From Bradyrhizobium hipponense (GTDB lineage: Bacteria > Pseudomonadota > Alphaproteobacteria > Rhizobiales > Xanthobacteraceae): 64,000 nucleotides of DNA. The position numbers were made by a program, and so were the translations under genes. Each line of letters opens with the position of its first letter. Position 1 is the stretch's first letter. This document shows positions 1-8,995 of this stretch, piece after piece. Location: the NCBI RefSeq assembly GCF_008123965.1, contig NZ_VSTH01000078.1, forward strand, positions 124,001-188,000, given 5' to 3'. A model generated the notes under the pieces. The model did not search any database. It worked only from the letters and a program-made list of their open reading frames with translations, and was not told where the DNA came from.

Positions 1-421
1 CGCCGGAGAGGTCGCGCGCCACGGCCATGCCGAGGGCGGCGGAGATCGAGGTCGAGGAATGCGCGGCGCCGAACGGATCGTAATCGCTCTCGCTGCGCTT
101 GGTGAAACCGGACAGGCCGCCGCCGGTGCGCAGTGTGCGGATGCGGTCGCGCCGGCCGGTGAGGATCTTGTGCGGATAGGCCTGGTGGCCGACGTCCCAG
201 ATCAGCCGGTCGCGCGGCGTGTCGAAGACGTAATGGATCGCGGTGGTGAGCTCGACAACGCCGAGGCCCGCCCCGAAGTGACCGCCGGTCACCGAGACGG
301 CATCGATCGTCTCCTGCCGCAGTTCGTCGGCGACCTGGCGAACCTGCTCGATCTTGAGCTTGCGTAGGTCGTCCGGCGTTCGGATGGTGTCGAGAAGCGG
401 CGTTTTACTGTATGCGTTCAC
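1..421 (-). CDS. dxs: 1-deoxy-D-xylulose-5-phosphate synthase, N-terminal part (cut by window edge)
   Basis: The reverse strand encodes the first about 140 residues of DXS, the thiamine-diphosphate enzyme that condenses pyruvate and glyceraldehyde 3-phosphate in the first step of the MEP isoprenoid pathway. Recognisable family segments are SVTGGHFGAGLGVVELT, WDVGHQAYPHKILTGRR and GLSGFTKRSESDYDPFGAAH, which form the N-terminal thiamine-binding domain. I place the start at a GTG (419-421), because translation gives a typical DXS start (VNAYSKTPLLDTIRTPDDLR) and no ATG is available nearby. The Shine-Dalgarno sequence (GGAAA) is weak. The rest of the gene lies to the left of the window. The order HDAC, xseB, dxs on one strand is usual in Bradyrhizobium, but a terminator-like hairpin after xseB and about 540 bp of non-coding DNA suggest that dxs has its own promoter. 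Confidence 0.95.
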   Translation of the reverse strand, partial: MNAYSKTPLLDTIRTPDDLRKLKIEQVRQVADELRQETIDAVSVTGGHFGAGLGVVELTTAIHYVFDTPRDRLIWDVGHQAYPHKILTGRRDRIRTLRTGGGLSGFTKRSESDYDPFGAAHSSTSISAALGMAVARDLSG

Positions 422-957
422 GGCGATTTCCAATTTGTCAGCGCCGGAAGGTCATTCCGGTGCGCGATGGGTTTGCACAATATCGGCGCAGCGCGAGTCC
501 TTAAACCGTCGGAGCCACCTGCATGGGGCCAGAACCCCCTCTTCAAGCTTAGGTGAGCTTAAGTGCGCTCCGGTTCAGCCTCTGTGATCCCTGTCACTTA
601 GATCGGCTTCGTCCATCCCAGCCAATTTCATTAGCGATTTGAGGCACTTGTCGTCGGCAATCGATGCCCACGCAAGGCTTACAAAAAGCCACACTCCGCG
701 CAGCTTTACACCAAACCTTGGGCCAAAGCCAACCCGCAGGACCGACTACGGCCATGCAGGTGCAACCCTCAGGCCAGTTTAGTTAATCCTGGCGCGGGAG
801 GCGAGGTTCCAATCCTGCCCGGTTCCTTGGCAGGCTTTTAGGCGAGCGCGAGGCCGTTTGGGGGCGGATTCAACCAGCTGGAAGCCTCTTGGGACGCGAA
901 CCGCGACCAAGCAGATCGTGCGTCGCGGATCTTCCGCGAGCGGAACCCCACATGATC
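422..957. other. intergenic region between dxs and xseB
   Basis: No credible gene is seen in about 540 bp. It should contain the dxs promoter on the reverse strand. One hairpin (CCTGCC at 814-819 pairing with GGCAGG at 829-834, followed by CTTTTA) has the form of an intrinsic terminator reading on the + strand, although no + strand gene precedes it. Confidence 0.5.
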
Positions 958-960
958 ATC

Positions 961-985
961 AAAAATTGCGGGCGGTTACCGCCCG
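961..985 (-). terminator. intrinsic terminator downstream of xseB
   Basis: CGGGCGGT (969-976) and ACCGCCCG (978-985) form a perfect 8-bp inverted repeat. On the reverse strand it is followed by CAATTTTTG. It lies about 27 bp after the xseB stop codon, so it probably ends the HDAC-xseB transcript. Confidence 0.65.
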
Positions 986-1011
986 AAATGGGCGGCACTG
1001 ACAAACGGGCC

Positions 1012-1263
1012 TTACTGCACGTCGAGCGGCGCGGTGCCGGTGGCCTGGCCGCTGGCATCGGTAGTAATCTTGTCAACCCGCGCCTCGGCCTGGCGCAACA
1101 GCTCCTCGCAACGGCGCTTCAGGGCCTCGCCACGTTCGTAGATCGTCACGGATTCCTCGAGCGGCACCTTGCCGTCCTCCAGCCGCTTCACGATCGTCTC
1201 GAGCTCCTCAATGGCACGTTCGAAGGTGAGCCTGGAGACGTCGACTTGAGTATTTTCGGCCAT
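1012..1263 (-). CDS. xseB: exodeoxyribonuclease VII small subunit
   Basis: This 83-residue protein matches the XseB family: an N-terminal helix pair with the signature FERAIEELETIVKRLEDGKVPLEESV (here split over residues 14-39), then a charged helix (YERGEALKRRCEELLRQAEARV) and a variable tail. XseB binds XseA in several copies to form exonuclease VII, which degrades single-stranded DNA in both directions. The large subunit gene xseA is not in the window, which is common in rhizobia. The length is normal. The gene lies 73 bp downstream of the HDAC-family gene on the same strand and is followed by a terminator-like hairpin, so the two probably form a short operon. Confidence 0.95.
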   Translation of the reverse strand: MAENTQVDVSRLTFERAIEELETIVKRLEDGKVPLEESVTIYERGEALKRRCEELLRQAEARVDKITTDASGQATGTAPLDVQ

Positions 1264-1336
1264 ATCCGTTTCCGATTGCCCGATTCGCTTCCCTGCAGAA
1301 GAGCAGGGTTTTGCGGGCGTAATGTGGCGGGTGTTT

Positions 1337-2266
1337 TCAGGCGCCCATCAGGGCGCCGACATGCGCCGTAACAGATTCTTTCAATCCTTGCAGATCATAG
1401 CCGCCCTCAAGCACCGAAACAATTCGGCCCTCTGCGCTCTTGTCGGCGAGGTCCATCAGCTTGCGCGTGACCCAGGTGTAATCCTCGGCACGCAAATTTA
1501 GCGAGGCCAGCGGATCGCGGTAATGCGCATCGAAGCCCGCGGAGATGATGAGAAGCTCGGGACTGAACTTCGTCAGTTGCGGCAGGATCAAGTTCTCGAA
1601 TGCGATACGGAATTCGGGGCCGCCGTCTTCGGAGGCGAGTGGCGCGTTGACGATGGTCTCGTGGTCGCCGCGCTCGTCCCGCGCGCCCGTGCCCGGAAAC
1701 AGCGGCATCTGGTGGGTCGAGCAGTACATCACGGTCGGATCCGACCAGAAGATGTCCTGCGTGCCATTGCCGTGATGCACGTCGAAATCGACGATGGCCA
1801 CGCGCTTGATGCCATATTTGCGTTGCGCATGGCGCGCCGCGATCGCGACGTTGTCGAAGAAGCAGAAGCCCATCGGCTTGCCGATCTCGGCGTGATGTCC
1901 GGGCGGGCGCACCGCGACAAAGGCGTTGCGGTGCTCGCCGGCCATCACCGCTTCGGTCGCGGCGACCGCGCCGCCAACGCCGCGCATTACCGCCTCCCAG
2001 GTGCCTGGGGACATCGAGGTGTCGCCGTCGACATAGACCTGGCCGCTGGTCGGCGCGATGTGGCGCAACTCGGTGACGTAATGCTCGTTGTGGCAGAGCG
2101 TGACGAGGTCGAGATCGCCCTCCGGCGCTTGGTCGCGCACCAGGAACTGAAAGCGCTCATGCGACAGCGCCTCCTCCACCGCGCGCAGGCGGTCGGGCCT
2201 TTCCGGGTGCCCCGGCGGCGTGACGTGGTCGAGGCAGGCCTTGTGGGAGAGGAGAAGCGTGCTCAT
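1337..2266 (-). CDS. histone deacetylase-family hydrolase (acetylpolyamine/acetoin-utilisation type)
   Basis: With the start at the ATG at 2264-2266 (MSTLLLSHKACLDH) the protein has 309 residues, the usual length; a longer reading from 2341 adds 25 residues of unlikely sequence. The class II deacetylase fold is clear: HPERPDRL near the start, RPPGHHAE at about 120-127 with the catalytic His pair, VDFDVHHGNGTQD at about 158-170 with metal ligands, SAGFDAHYRDPL and a C-terminal EGGYDL loop. The family removes acetyl groups from lysine or polyamines with a Zn ion. The true substrate of this rhizobial branch is not known. It probably shares a transcript with xseB. Confidence 0.9.
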   Translation of the reverse strand: MSTLLLSHKACLDHVTPPGHPERPDRLRAVEEALSHERFQFLVRDQAPEGDLDLVTLCHNEHYVTELRHIAPTSGQVYVDGDTSMSPGTWEAVMRGVGGAVAATEAVMAGEHRNAFVAVRPPGHHAEIGKPMGFCFFDNVAIAARHAQRKYGIKRVAIVDFDVHHGNGTQDIFWSDPTVMYCSTHQMPLFPGTGARDERGDHETIVNAPLASEDGGPEFRIAFENLILPQLTKFSPELLIISAGFDAHYRDPLASLNLRAEDYTWVTRKLMDLADKSAEGRIVSVLEGGYDLQGLKESVTAHVGALMGA

Positions 2267-2400
2267 CAGGTCGGGCTCATGGGATGCGGGCTCTTGATGT
2301 CGCTTGGCGCATCCGGCGCCAAAACGCAATGCAAGACCCAATCTATGCGCTTGGCGTTAAATGGCAAATGGCGGTCCCGTTCCGGCCCGTTTGCGCCAGA

Positions 2401-4062
2401 TCAATTCACGCGAAGAATGCGGGTGGGCGGCAGTGGGCCGATCGGTCCGTGCGCCCTGAAGAAGGCAAACAGCGCGTCCGCATCGTAACCGCCATATTGC
2501 GGCGAGTTGCCCTGTTTGGCGACCGTAAAGCCGTCGCCACCGACGGCGAGGTAATCGTTGAGGGTGACGCGGTAGCCGGTGGACTGCTCGATCGGCCTGC
2601 CGTTGAGCGTCATCGTCTCGGCAGCGACGCGCTCGCCGAGCGGTTTTGACGCATCCCAGGTGTAGCTGAACCCGTTCGAGACCTGGAGGATCCGTGGCCG
2701 CTTCGGATCGAGCCATTGCTGCTCCAGCATGTCCTTGAGCTGGCTCCCTGTGAGCGTCACGGTGACGAGGCGGTTGCGGAACGGCTGGCTCGCGAAGACA
2801 TCGCCGAAGGATATCGCGCCATTCTCCTTCGGAACGATGTCGGTGCGGATGCCGCCGGGATTGGTGAGCGCGATGACAGCGCCGCCATCCTTGGTGTCCT
2901 TCGTCGCCGCGAGCTGCGCGTCCGCAATGACGTCGCCGAGCGCGCTTTCGCCTGCCTCGTTCGGCACGCGCGACAGCGTCTGCGTCACCGACCCGGCCGG
3001 ACGATTGGCGATCGGGGCGGCGAGCTTGTCATAGGCCTCGATCAGCGCGGTCTGCTGGGGATCCTTCGGCAGCGAGGCGTTGGCGACGATGACGTTCTCG
3101 GCCCTGGTGCTGACGACATCGCGCGTTGCCGGATCAAGCTTGAGATCGATCGCGGTGACCAGCGTGCCGTATTTGTCGCCGCTGGTGACGAGCCGCCCGT
3201 CGATGTTGCAGACATAAGCGCGATGAGTGTGGCCGCTGACGACGACGTCGACGGCGCGGTCGAACTTTTTGACGATCTCGACGATCGGCCCGGAGATGCC
3301 GGGGCAGTCATTGTAGTCGCCGGCCGGCTCGCCGCCTTCGTGGATCAGCACCACGATGGCTTCCACGCCGCGTGCCTTCAGTTGCGGCACGAGCGCGTTC
3401 ACCGTCTCGGCCTCGTCGCGGAATTCGAGACCGGTAATGCCGGCGGGCGAGACGATGCCGGCTGTGCCTTTCAAGGTCAGTCCGATGAAGGCGACGGGGA
3501 TGCCGTCGAACTCCCTGATCTCGTAGGGCGGCAGCACGCTTCTGCCGGTCGCGGTCTCGACGGTGGAGGCTGCGAGATAGTGGAATTTCGCGCCCGTGAA
3601 GGGATGCGGCCCCTGGCAGCCGTCGACCGGATGGCAGCCGCCGTTCTGCATCCGCAGCAGCTCCGCCTTGCCCTCGTCGAACTCGTGATTGCCGACCGAG
3701 CTGATCGCAAGCCCCATCATCGAGAGCGACTCGATCGAGGGCTCGTCGTGAAACATCGCCGACAAGAACGGGCTTGCCCCGATCAGGTCGCCGGCGGCAA
3801 CGAAGATCGTGTTCCGGCGCCCCTCGCGCAATTGCCTGACCAGTGTCGCCATGTACTCGGCCCCGCCGGCCGCCACCATCACCTTCCTGGCTTTGTCCTC
3901 GGGATCACCGATGCGGATGCCGCCGGGCGGCGGCCGCAAATTGCCGTGGAAATCGTTGATCGCGAGGATGCGCAGCTCGACGGGGGCTGCGGCTTGGGCC
4001 GCAGCGGGCAGGGCAGCGGCGAGCGCGAGGGCGGAAATGGTCAGGCGGAGAAGATGTCGCAT
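2401..4062 (-). CDS. exported bifunctional 5'-nucleotidase/metallophosphatase (UshA/CpdB family)
   Basis: The 553-residue protein starts at the ATG at 4060-4062, directly before a signal peptide (MRHLLRLTISALALAAALPAAAQA). The N-terminal metallophosphatase domain shows the dimetal motifs NDFHGN (about 36-41), AGDLIGAS, GNHEFDEG (about 124-131) and VVSGHTHRAY. The C-terminal 5'-nucleotidase domain has LTNPGGIRTDI and the substrate-stacking region NGFSYTWD followed by LNDYLAVGGDGF. These enzymes release phosphate from nucleotides, or from UDP-sugars or cyclic nucleotides, in the periplasm. A longer reading from 4098 would place residues before the signal peptide and is less likely. The gene stands alone, 134 bp from the HDAC gene and followed upstream by a palindromic repeat. 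Confidence 0.92.
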   Translation of the reverse strand: MRHLLRLTISALALAAALPAAAQAAAPVELRILAINDFHGNLRPPPGGIRIGDPEDKARKVMVAAGGAEYMATLVRQLREGRRNTIFVAAGDLIGASPFLSAMFHDEPSIESLSMMGLAISSVGNHEFDEGKAELLRMQNGGCHPVDGCQGPHPFTGAKFHYLAASTVETATGRSVLPPYEIREFDGIPVAFIGLTLKGTAGIVSPAGITGLEFRDEAETVNALVPQLKARGVEAIVVLIHEGGEPAGDYNDCPGISGPIVEIVKKFDRAVDVVVSGHTHRAYVCNIDGRLVTSGDKYGTLVTAIDLKLDPATRDVVSTRAENVIVANASLPKDPQQTALIEAYDKLAAPIANRPAGSVTQTLSRVPNEAGESALGDVIADAQLAATKDTKDGGAVIALTNPGGIRTDIVPKENGAISFGDVFASQPFRNRLVTVTLTGSQLKDMLEQQWLDPKRPRILQVSNGFSYTWDASKPLGERVAAETMTLNGRPIEQSTGYRVTLNDYLAVGGDGFTVAKQGNSPQYGGYDADALFAFFRAHGPIGPLPPTRILRVN

Positions 4063-4111
4063 GGAACTAAGATTAGACGCTCCGCGCGAAGATTTCACGA
4101 GGCTTGTTACC

Positions 4112-4237
4112 CGTCATTCCGGGGCGCGTGTAGCGCGAGCCCGGAATCTATCGGGCGACAAGCTTGGTGTATCGATGGATTCTCAGATGCGCAATTGCGC
4201 ATCGTAGCTCGCGACTTTGTCGCGCCCCGGAATGACG
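4112..4237. repeat. intergenic palindromic repeat with 17-bp inverted ends
   Basis: The first 17 bases (CGTCATTCCGGGGCGCG, 4112-4128) are the exact reverse complement of the last 17 (4221-4237). The interior contains the palindrome TGCGCAATTGCGCA near 4190-4204. I recognise this type as a dispersed repeat typical of Bradyrhizobium intergenic DNA. It lies between convergent ends and starts and could fold as a long hairpin in RNA. Confidence 0.8.
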
Positions 4238-4249
4238 ATAGCGATAATC

Positions 4250-5008
4250 TCACCGCCGCTTCCTGTTCGCGAACGCATTGAACGCAGCGACGGCTTCGTC
4301 CGATTTCAGCCGCTCGCCGAACAAATGGCTCTCCTGGTCGATGCGGCGGGTGAGCTCTTCCGGCGGGGCGCGCAGCAATTTGCGAGAGGTCGCAACCGCC
4401 TCGGCCGGCAGCTTGCAGATCTCGCGCGCCACCTTGCGGGCCTCGACCTCGGTATGTCCCGACGAGACCACCGTGTTGACGAAGCCTGCGGCGTGGGCTT
4501 CCGCGGCGGTGAAGGTCCGTCCCATCACCAGCATCGCAAAGGCGCGCTGGTACCCCATCGTGCTCGGCATCAGCAGGCTGGAAGCGCCAACCGGCACGAG
4601 CCCGAGATGGATATAGGGCGCGGAGAAGGTCGCGGCGGTGGAGGCGAGCACGTAGTCGCAATGGAACAGCATCACGGTGCCCATGCCGATCGACGCGCCG
4701 TCCACGGCCGCGATGATCGGCTTGACGTTGAGGGCGAGCGAGTAGAGGAAGCGCGCTCCGTCCGTCAGCGTCTCGGAATTCGCCTCCCCGGCTTGCATGA
4801 AATCATCGATATCGTCGCCGGCAGTGAACACGCCGGAGCCGCCGGTGATGATCATGCAGCGGATCTCGGGATTGTCTTGCGCGGTGTCGATCGCGCGGCT
4901 CATCTCGCGATACATGTCCTGTGTGATCGCGTTTTTCTTGCTTGGCCGGCGCAATGTGATCACGCGCGTCGCGCGCTCTTCGGTGACGACGATGTTACCG
5001 TTCGGCAT
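4250..5008 (-). CDS. enoyl-CoA hydratase/isomerase family protein
   Basis: The 252-residue crotonase-fold protein starts best at the ATG at 5006-5008 (MPNGNIVVTEERATRV), which has a GGGGGG ribosome-binding site; a GTG six codons upstream is the alternative. Family segments are LRRPSKKNAITQDMYREM, ITGGSGVFTAGDDIDDF (oxyanion-hole region) and PIIAAVDGASIGMGTVMLFHCDYVLAS (second oxyanion loop), then YIHLGLVPVGASSLLMP, the ECI/ECH-like substrate loop. The position that carries the second catalytic Glu in classical hydratases reads LVPVGAS, so hydratase chemistry is not certain and an isomerase or other crotonase activity is possible. It sits alone between a repeat and a divergent MFS gene. Confidence 0.88.
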   Translation of the reverse strand: MPNGNIVVTEERATRVITLRRPSKKNAITQDMYREMSRAIDTAQDNPEIRCMIITGGSGVFTAGDDIDDFMQAGEANSETLTDGARFLYSLALNVKPIIAAVDGASIGMGTVMLFHCDYVLASTAATFSAPYIHLGLVPVGASSLLMPSTMGYQRAFAMLVMGRTFTAAEAHAAGFVNTVVSSGHTEVEARKVAREICKLPAEAVATSRKLLRAPPEELTRRIDQESHLFGERLKSDEAVAAFNAFANRKRR

Positions 5009-5312
5009 GAATGCCCCCCGCGCCACCGCAGCGCTTGCCTCCCGCGAGTCTCGCTGGCTTCAGCCTACATCATCCCACGGACGTGCCAATGCGCTCGCTC
5101 AACCTTTTCGTGGCAATTCCGTGAGACAGACGCTTGGTGCTTGCGCCATGGCTGCATTTGTCCCGGGAACCGACCCGCCATGGATGGTGCCAACGCAATA
5201 CTTTACGCGGTATTTCGTGCTGCAACAATCGGCTACAATGTTTCGATTGAAAAACCGTTGGTTGTGCGGCACGATGTCCTGTCTCGTTTCCATTTGGTCG
5301 ATTGCTTGATTG

Positions 5313-6554
5313 ATGATTGCCACAACGGGCATTGACGAATCCTCGGTGCACTATCGCGGCTGGCGCGTCGTGTTGGCCTGTTTCCTGATGGCTTTCTTCA
5401 TGTTCGGCTTCGGCCTCTACGGCCAGGGCGTCTATCTTGCGGAGCTCCAGCGCGCGCATGGCTGGCCGGGCACGCTGGTTTCCGCCGCCAGCACTTTCTC
5501 GTTTCTGCTGACCTCCGTCCTCGTCATCTTCACCGACAATCTCCTGGCGCGTATCGGGCTGAGATCGCTGATCCTGTGCGGTTTGACGGCGCTCGGGGCA
5601 TCGACGGTGATGCTGGCGCTGATGCAGACGCCCTGGCAGCTTTATCTCGCCTACGCGCTGATGTCGGTCGGCTGGACCGGCATGGGCACCGTCGTGATCG
5701 CAACCGTGCTGAATTCCTGGTTCGAGCGGCGACGCGGGCTCGCGCTCAGCCTTGCGTTCAACGGCGCGACGTGCGGCGGGATCGTCCTCGTGCCGCTGCT
5801 GCTGACGCTGACCGGCAGCATCGGCTTCCGCTCGGCCATGCTGGCGGTCACGATGGCGATGGTGGTGCTGGTGTTGCCGGTGGTGGTCATCTTCACCGGC
5901 TGGCCGGCCGAGATGTCGCCGGATTCGGGCGGCCGTCCTTCCGGTGGCGGCGCGGCCGCACCGGCCCATTCGCGCAAGGCGCTGCTCGCCCAGGCGGCGT
6001 TCTGGACCATGGTGCTGCCGTTCGCGATCGCATTGCTCGCGCAGATGGGTTTCATCGTCCACCAAGTGACGTTTCTCGAGCCGCTGATCGGCCGCTATGC
6101 CGCGGGCCTTGCGGTCACCATCATGGCGGCGATGGCAGTGGTTGGCCGCCTGTCGCTCGGCCTGTTCGTCGACCGGCTCGATCCGCGGCTCGCAAGCGCC
6201 GCCTCGATGACGAGCCAGGCGGCGGCGCTGTTCGTCATCGTGCAGAGCACGAGCCCGACGGTGCTGCTGATATGTTGCGCCGTCTACGGCTTCTCGATCG
6301 GCAACATGATCACGTTCCCGCCCCTGATCATCCAGCGCGAGATCGGCGCTGCCGCCTTCGCGGCCGCAATGGGACTGGGGACCTCGATCAGCGGCATCGT
6401 CAGCGCGTTCGGTCCCGGCATCGTCGGCCTCGTGCGCAGCCTGACCGGCGATTACACGACGGCGTTCGCGATGTGCGTGGTGCTCGATCTCGTGGCGGCC
6501 GGGATCGTGCTGTGGCGGCCGGGAGCAAGTGGCGCAGCACGAAGGTCGAGGTAA
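5313..6554 (+). CDS. MFS transporter, monocarboxylate/oxalate-formate antiporter-like
   Basis: The 413-residue protein is almost entirely hydrophobic, with twelve predicted membrane segments split by a cytoplasmic loop rich in Gly, Ala and Pro (about residues 200-220). The N-terminal half contains NSWFERRRGLALSLAFNGATCGG, an MFS loop typical of the OFA/monocarboxylate branch, and the second half has GRLSLGLFVDRLDPR. I choose the ATG at 5313; a TTG directly precedes it. The substrate cannot be read from the sequence; organic acids are likely for this branch. It is divergent from the enoyl-CoA hydratase gene with about 300 bp between them. Confidence 0.9.
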   Translation: MIATTGIDESSVHYRGWRVVLACFLMAFFMFGFGLYGQGVYLAELQRAHGWPGTLVSAASTFSFLLTSVLVIFTDNLLARIGLRSLILCGLTALGASTVMLALMQTPWQLYLAYALMSVGWTGMGTVVIATVLNSWFERRRGLALSLAFNGATCGGIVLVPLLLTLTGSIGFRSAMLAVTMAMVVLVLPVVVIFTGWPAEMSPDSGGRPSGGGAAAPAHSRKALLAQAAFWTMVLPFAIALLAQMGFIVHQVTFLEPLIGRYAAGLAVTIMAAMAVVGRLSLGLFVDRLDPRLASAASMTSQAAALFVIVQSTSPTVLLICCAVYGFSIGNMITFPPLIIQREIGAAAFAAAMGLGTSISGIVSAFGPGIVGLVRSLTGDYTTAFAMCVVLDLVAAGIVLWRPGASGAARRSR

Positions 6555-6599
6555 GTCCGTGAGCTGAGAGTTGGCCGGGAGCACGCCGTATATTCCGCT

Positions 6600-6758
6600 G
6601 TCGTCCCGGCCTAGTGCGCAATTGCGCACGGGGGGCCGGGACCCATCCCGCGTGATCCGTCGATGGGGTTCGGATCGCAGTAACGCACGACCGCTTAATT
6701 GCCAATCTTCGTCAAACTTCTGCCTGGGAGTATGGGTTCCGGCCTTCGCCGGGACGAT
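6600..6758. repeat. intergenic repeat related to the 4112-4237 element
   Basis: The segment begins with TCGTCCCGGC and ends with GCCGGGACGA, a 10-bp inverted repeat. Its interior carries the same palindromic core TGCGCAATTGCGCA (6615-6628) as the element at 4112-4237. It lies between the convergent MFS and acyl-CoA dehydrogenase genes and may act as a bidirectional transcript end. Confidence 0.7.
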
Positions 6759-6789
6759 ACTGAATGTGCGGCACGTACATCCTAGCAGC

Positions 6790-8568
6790 TTATCCCAACA
6801 ACACCGCATCCGCCGCCGCGACCGACTCTGCGCTCTCCGTGACCGTGCGCTCCAGCGCTGCCGCCTGCACCGTGATGTTCTCGGCGAAAAAGCGGGCGAG
6901 CGAAACGTAACGCGGCGCGTCCGTATTTCCCTCCGCCTTCGCGGCGAGCGCTTCGGATGCCAACATGCAGCCGCCGAGCGTGGCGCCGAATTGCTGGAGA
7001 TAGGGCGTCGCACCCGCGAGCGCCTCGTTCGGCGCAGAGGCGACACGCTCCAGAAGCCATTTGCTGGTGCGGTGAAGCGCCTCGAGCGCCTCGCGCAGCT
7101 TTGCACCCGTGGTGCCGAAGGCGGGATCGTTGGAGGCCTCGACTTGCTTGACGGTCGCCGAGAGCTCGGACAGCAGCGCCCACACCGCGGCACCGCCATT
7201 GGCCGCGAGCTTGCGCGTGACAAGGTCGATTGCCTGGATGCCGTTGGTGCCCTCGTAGATCGCGGTGATGCGCGCGTCGCGATAGTGCTGCGCCGCGCCG
7301 GTCTCCTCGATGAAGCCCATGCCGCCATGCACCTGCACGCCGAGATAGGCGACCTCGTTGCCGACATCGGTAGAATAAGCCTTGGCCATCGGCGTCAGCA
7401 GCGCGGCGCGTACGGCTGCGTCGGCCCGCACCTTGGGATCTTTCGCGCGCGTGGAGACGTCGATCGCAACCGCGGTGGCGTAGCAGATGGTGCGCGCGGC
7501 CGCGGTCTGCGCCCGCATCCGCATCAGCATGCGCTTGACGTCGGGATGCACGAAGATCGCCTCGGAGCCTTCGCCCTTGCTGCCGACCGCGCGGCCCTGC
7601 TTGCGCTCCTGCGCATAAGCGAGGGCCTGCTGATAGGCGCGATCGGCGACACCGACGCCCTCCAGCCCCACGCCGAGGCGAGCCTGGTTCATCATCGTGA
7701 ACATGCAGCGCATGCCCTGGTTCTCTTCGCCGACCAGGAAGCCGATTGCGCCGCCATGATCGCCCATCGTCATGGTGCAGGTCGGAGATGCATGCATGCC
7801 GAGCTTGTGCTCGACGCCGCTTGCGAAGATGTCGTTGCGCGCGCCGAGCGAACCGTCGGCGTTGACCATGAACTTGGGCACCAGGAAGAGCGAGATTCCC
7901 TTGGTGCCGGCCGGCGCATCCGGCAGCCGTGCGAGCACGAAATGCACGATGTTGTCGGTCATGTCGTGTTCGCCATAGGTGATGAAGATCTTCGTCCCCT
8001 TGATGCGATAGGTGCCGTCGGCCTGCCGTTCGGCGCGGGTGCGCAACGCGCCGACGTCGGAGCCAGCCTGCGGCTCGGTCAGTTGCATGGTGCCGGTCCA
8101 TTCGCCGGAGACGAGCTTTTCGAGATAGATTTTCTTCAGCTCGTCGCTGCCATGCGCGTCCAGCGCCTCCATCGCCGACGCCGTCAGCAGCGGGCAGAGG
8201 CCGAAGGCAACGTTGGAGGCGCTCCAGATCTCGGTGCAGGCCGCGTTGATCGCGAGCGGAAGGCCCTGGCCGCCAAAATCTTCCGGACCGGACACCGCGT
8301 TCCAGCCGCCCTCGGTCCAGCGCTTGTAGGCATCTGGCCAGCCCGGCGCGGTCGTGACCTTGCCGTCGTCGAGCTTGATGCCGTGCTCGTCGCCGATCCG
8401 GTTGAGCGGCGCCAGCACGTCAGAAGCGAACCTGCCGGCTTCCTCCAGCACGGCCGCGACGATGTCGGCGTCGAAATCGCCGTAATGACCGGCCTCCAGG
8501 GCAGCCTTCAGGCCGGCGCCATGGTTGAGCGACAGCAGCATGTCATTAATCGGCGCGCGGTAGGTCAT
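6790..8568 (-). CDS. acyl-CoA dehydrogenase with C-terminal extension
   Basis: The 592-residue protein is a long acyl-CoA dehydrogenase of the type with an extra C-terminal domain. It shows the FAD-binding segment TMQLTEPQAGSDVGALRT, FITYGEHDMTDNIVHFVLARL, and the C-terminal catalytic region with TAIYEGTNGIQAIDLVTRKL, whose Glu is the usual catalytic base. It catalyses alpha-beta dehydrogenation of a fatty acyl-CoA, passing electrons to ETF. The start ATG (8566-8568) gives the family's usual N-terminus (TYRAPINDMLLSLNHGAGL). The gene runs alone. The start is about 255 bp from tRNA-Gln. Confidence 0.93.
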   Translation of the reverse strand: MTYRAPINDMLLSLNHGAGLKAALEAGHYGDFDADIVAAVLEEAGRFASDVLAPLNRIGDEHGIKLDDGKVTTAPGWPDAYKRWTEGGWNAVSGPEDFGGQGLPLAINAACTEIWSASNVAFGLCPLLTASAMEALDAHGSDELKKIYLEKLVSGEWTGTMQLTEPQAGSDVGALRTRAERQADGTYRIKGTKIFITYGEHDMTDNIVHFVLARLPDAPAGTKGISLFLVPKFMVNADGSLGARNDIFASGVEHKLGMHASPTCTMTMGDHGGAIGFLVGEENQGMRCMFTMMNQARLGVGLEGVGVADRAYQQALAYAQERKQGRAVGSKGEGSEAIFVHPDVKRMLMRMRAQTAAARTICYATAVAIDVSTRAKDPKVRADAAVRAALLTPMAKAYSTDVGNEVAYLGVQVHGGMGFIEETGAAQHYRDARITAIYEGTNGIQAIDLVTRKLAANGGAAVWALLSELSATVKQVEASNDPAFGTTGAKLREALEALHRTSKWLLERVASAPNEALAGATPYLQQFGATLGGCMLASEALAAKAEGNTDAPRYVSLARFFAENITVQAAALERTVTESAESVAAADAVLLG

Positions 8569-8823
8569 GGCTCACTCCCGTGGACAGTCTTGGCGCCGTA
8601 TTCCCATGAAACGCCGGAGGTCTCAACTGCTGGGACGGCAGGGGAGCGCTCCGGCCCGGAACGGCGCCATCGCCGGGTCATAATAGAGTGTGGCGGGCGG
8701 GTCGCGGGGCTGTGGTATTTTGCCCGCCAAGCGGTTGAAATGCCGCGCCGCTCCCTATAGACCGGCTGCGACTGGAGGGAATCCGCGGTAGCCGGTTCTT
8801 CCGCCGTTCCGTCAGTCACGTGT

Positions 8824-8898
8824 TGGGGCGTAGCCAAGCGGTAAGGCAGCGGATTTTGATTCCGCCATTCGGAGGTTCGATCCCTCCCGCCCCAGCCA
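8824..8898 (+). tRNA. tRNA-Gln(UUG), CCA encoded
   Basis: The 75 bases fold as a complete cloverleaf: acceptor arms TGGGGCG/CGCCCCA, D arm with AGCGGTAAGGC, anticodon stem GCGGA/TCCGC enclosing the loop TTTTGAT with anticodon TTG, T arm with GGTTCGATCCC, and encoded CCA (8896-8898). It marks the boundary between core genes and a tyrosine-recombinase gene starting about 100 bp downstream. Confidence 0.97.
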
Positions 8899-8995
8899 GC
8901 AAACGCCTAACCCCTTGAAATAACGCAATTCTCCGGCTTCGGCTGGGGAGTTGCGTCGCGACTGTATCACGCGCCTGTATCACAGGGGTGTTTAC

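Noticed and set aside
59..587. Open frames on the + strand at the left edge
   Set aside because: They are antisense to dxs, which has clear family motifs on the reverse strand.
2716..4281. 521-codon + strand frame
   Set aside because: It is a shadow of the 5'-nucleotidase gene on the other strand and has no family motif.
6571..8760. 729-codon + strand frame
   Set aside because: It is antisense to the acyl-CoA dehydrogenase; high GC at the third codon position opens such frames.
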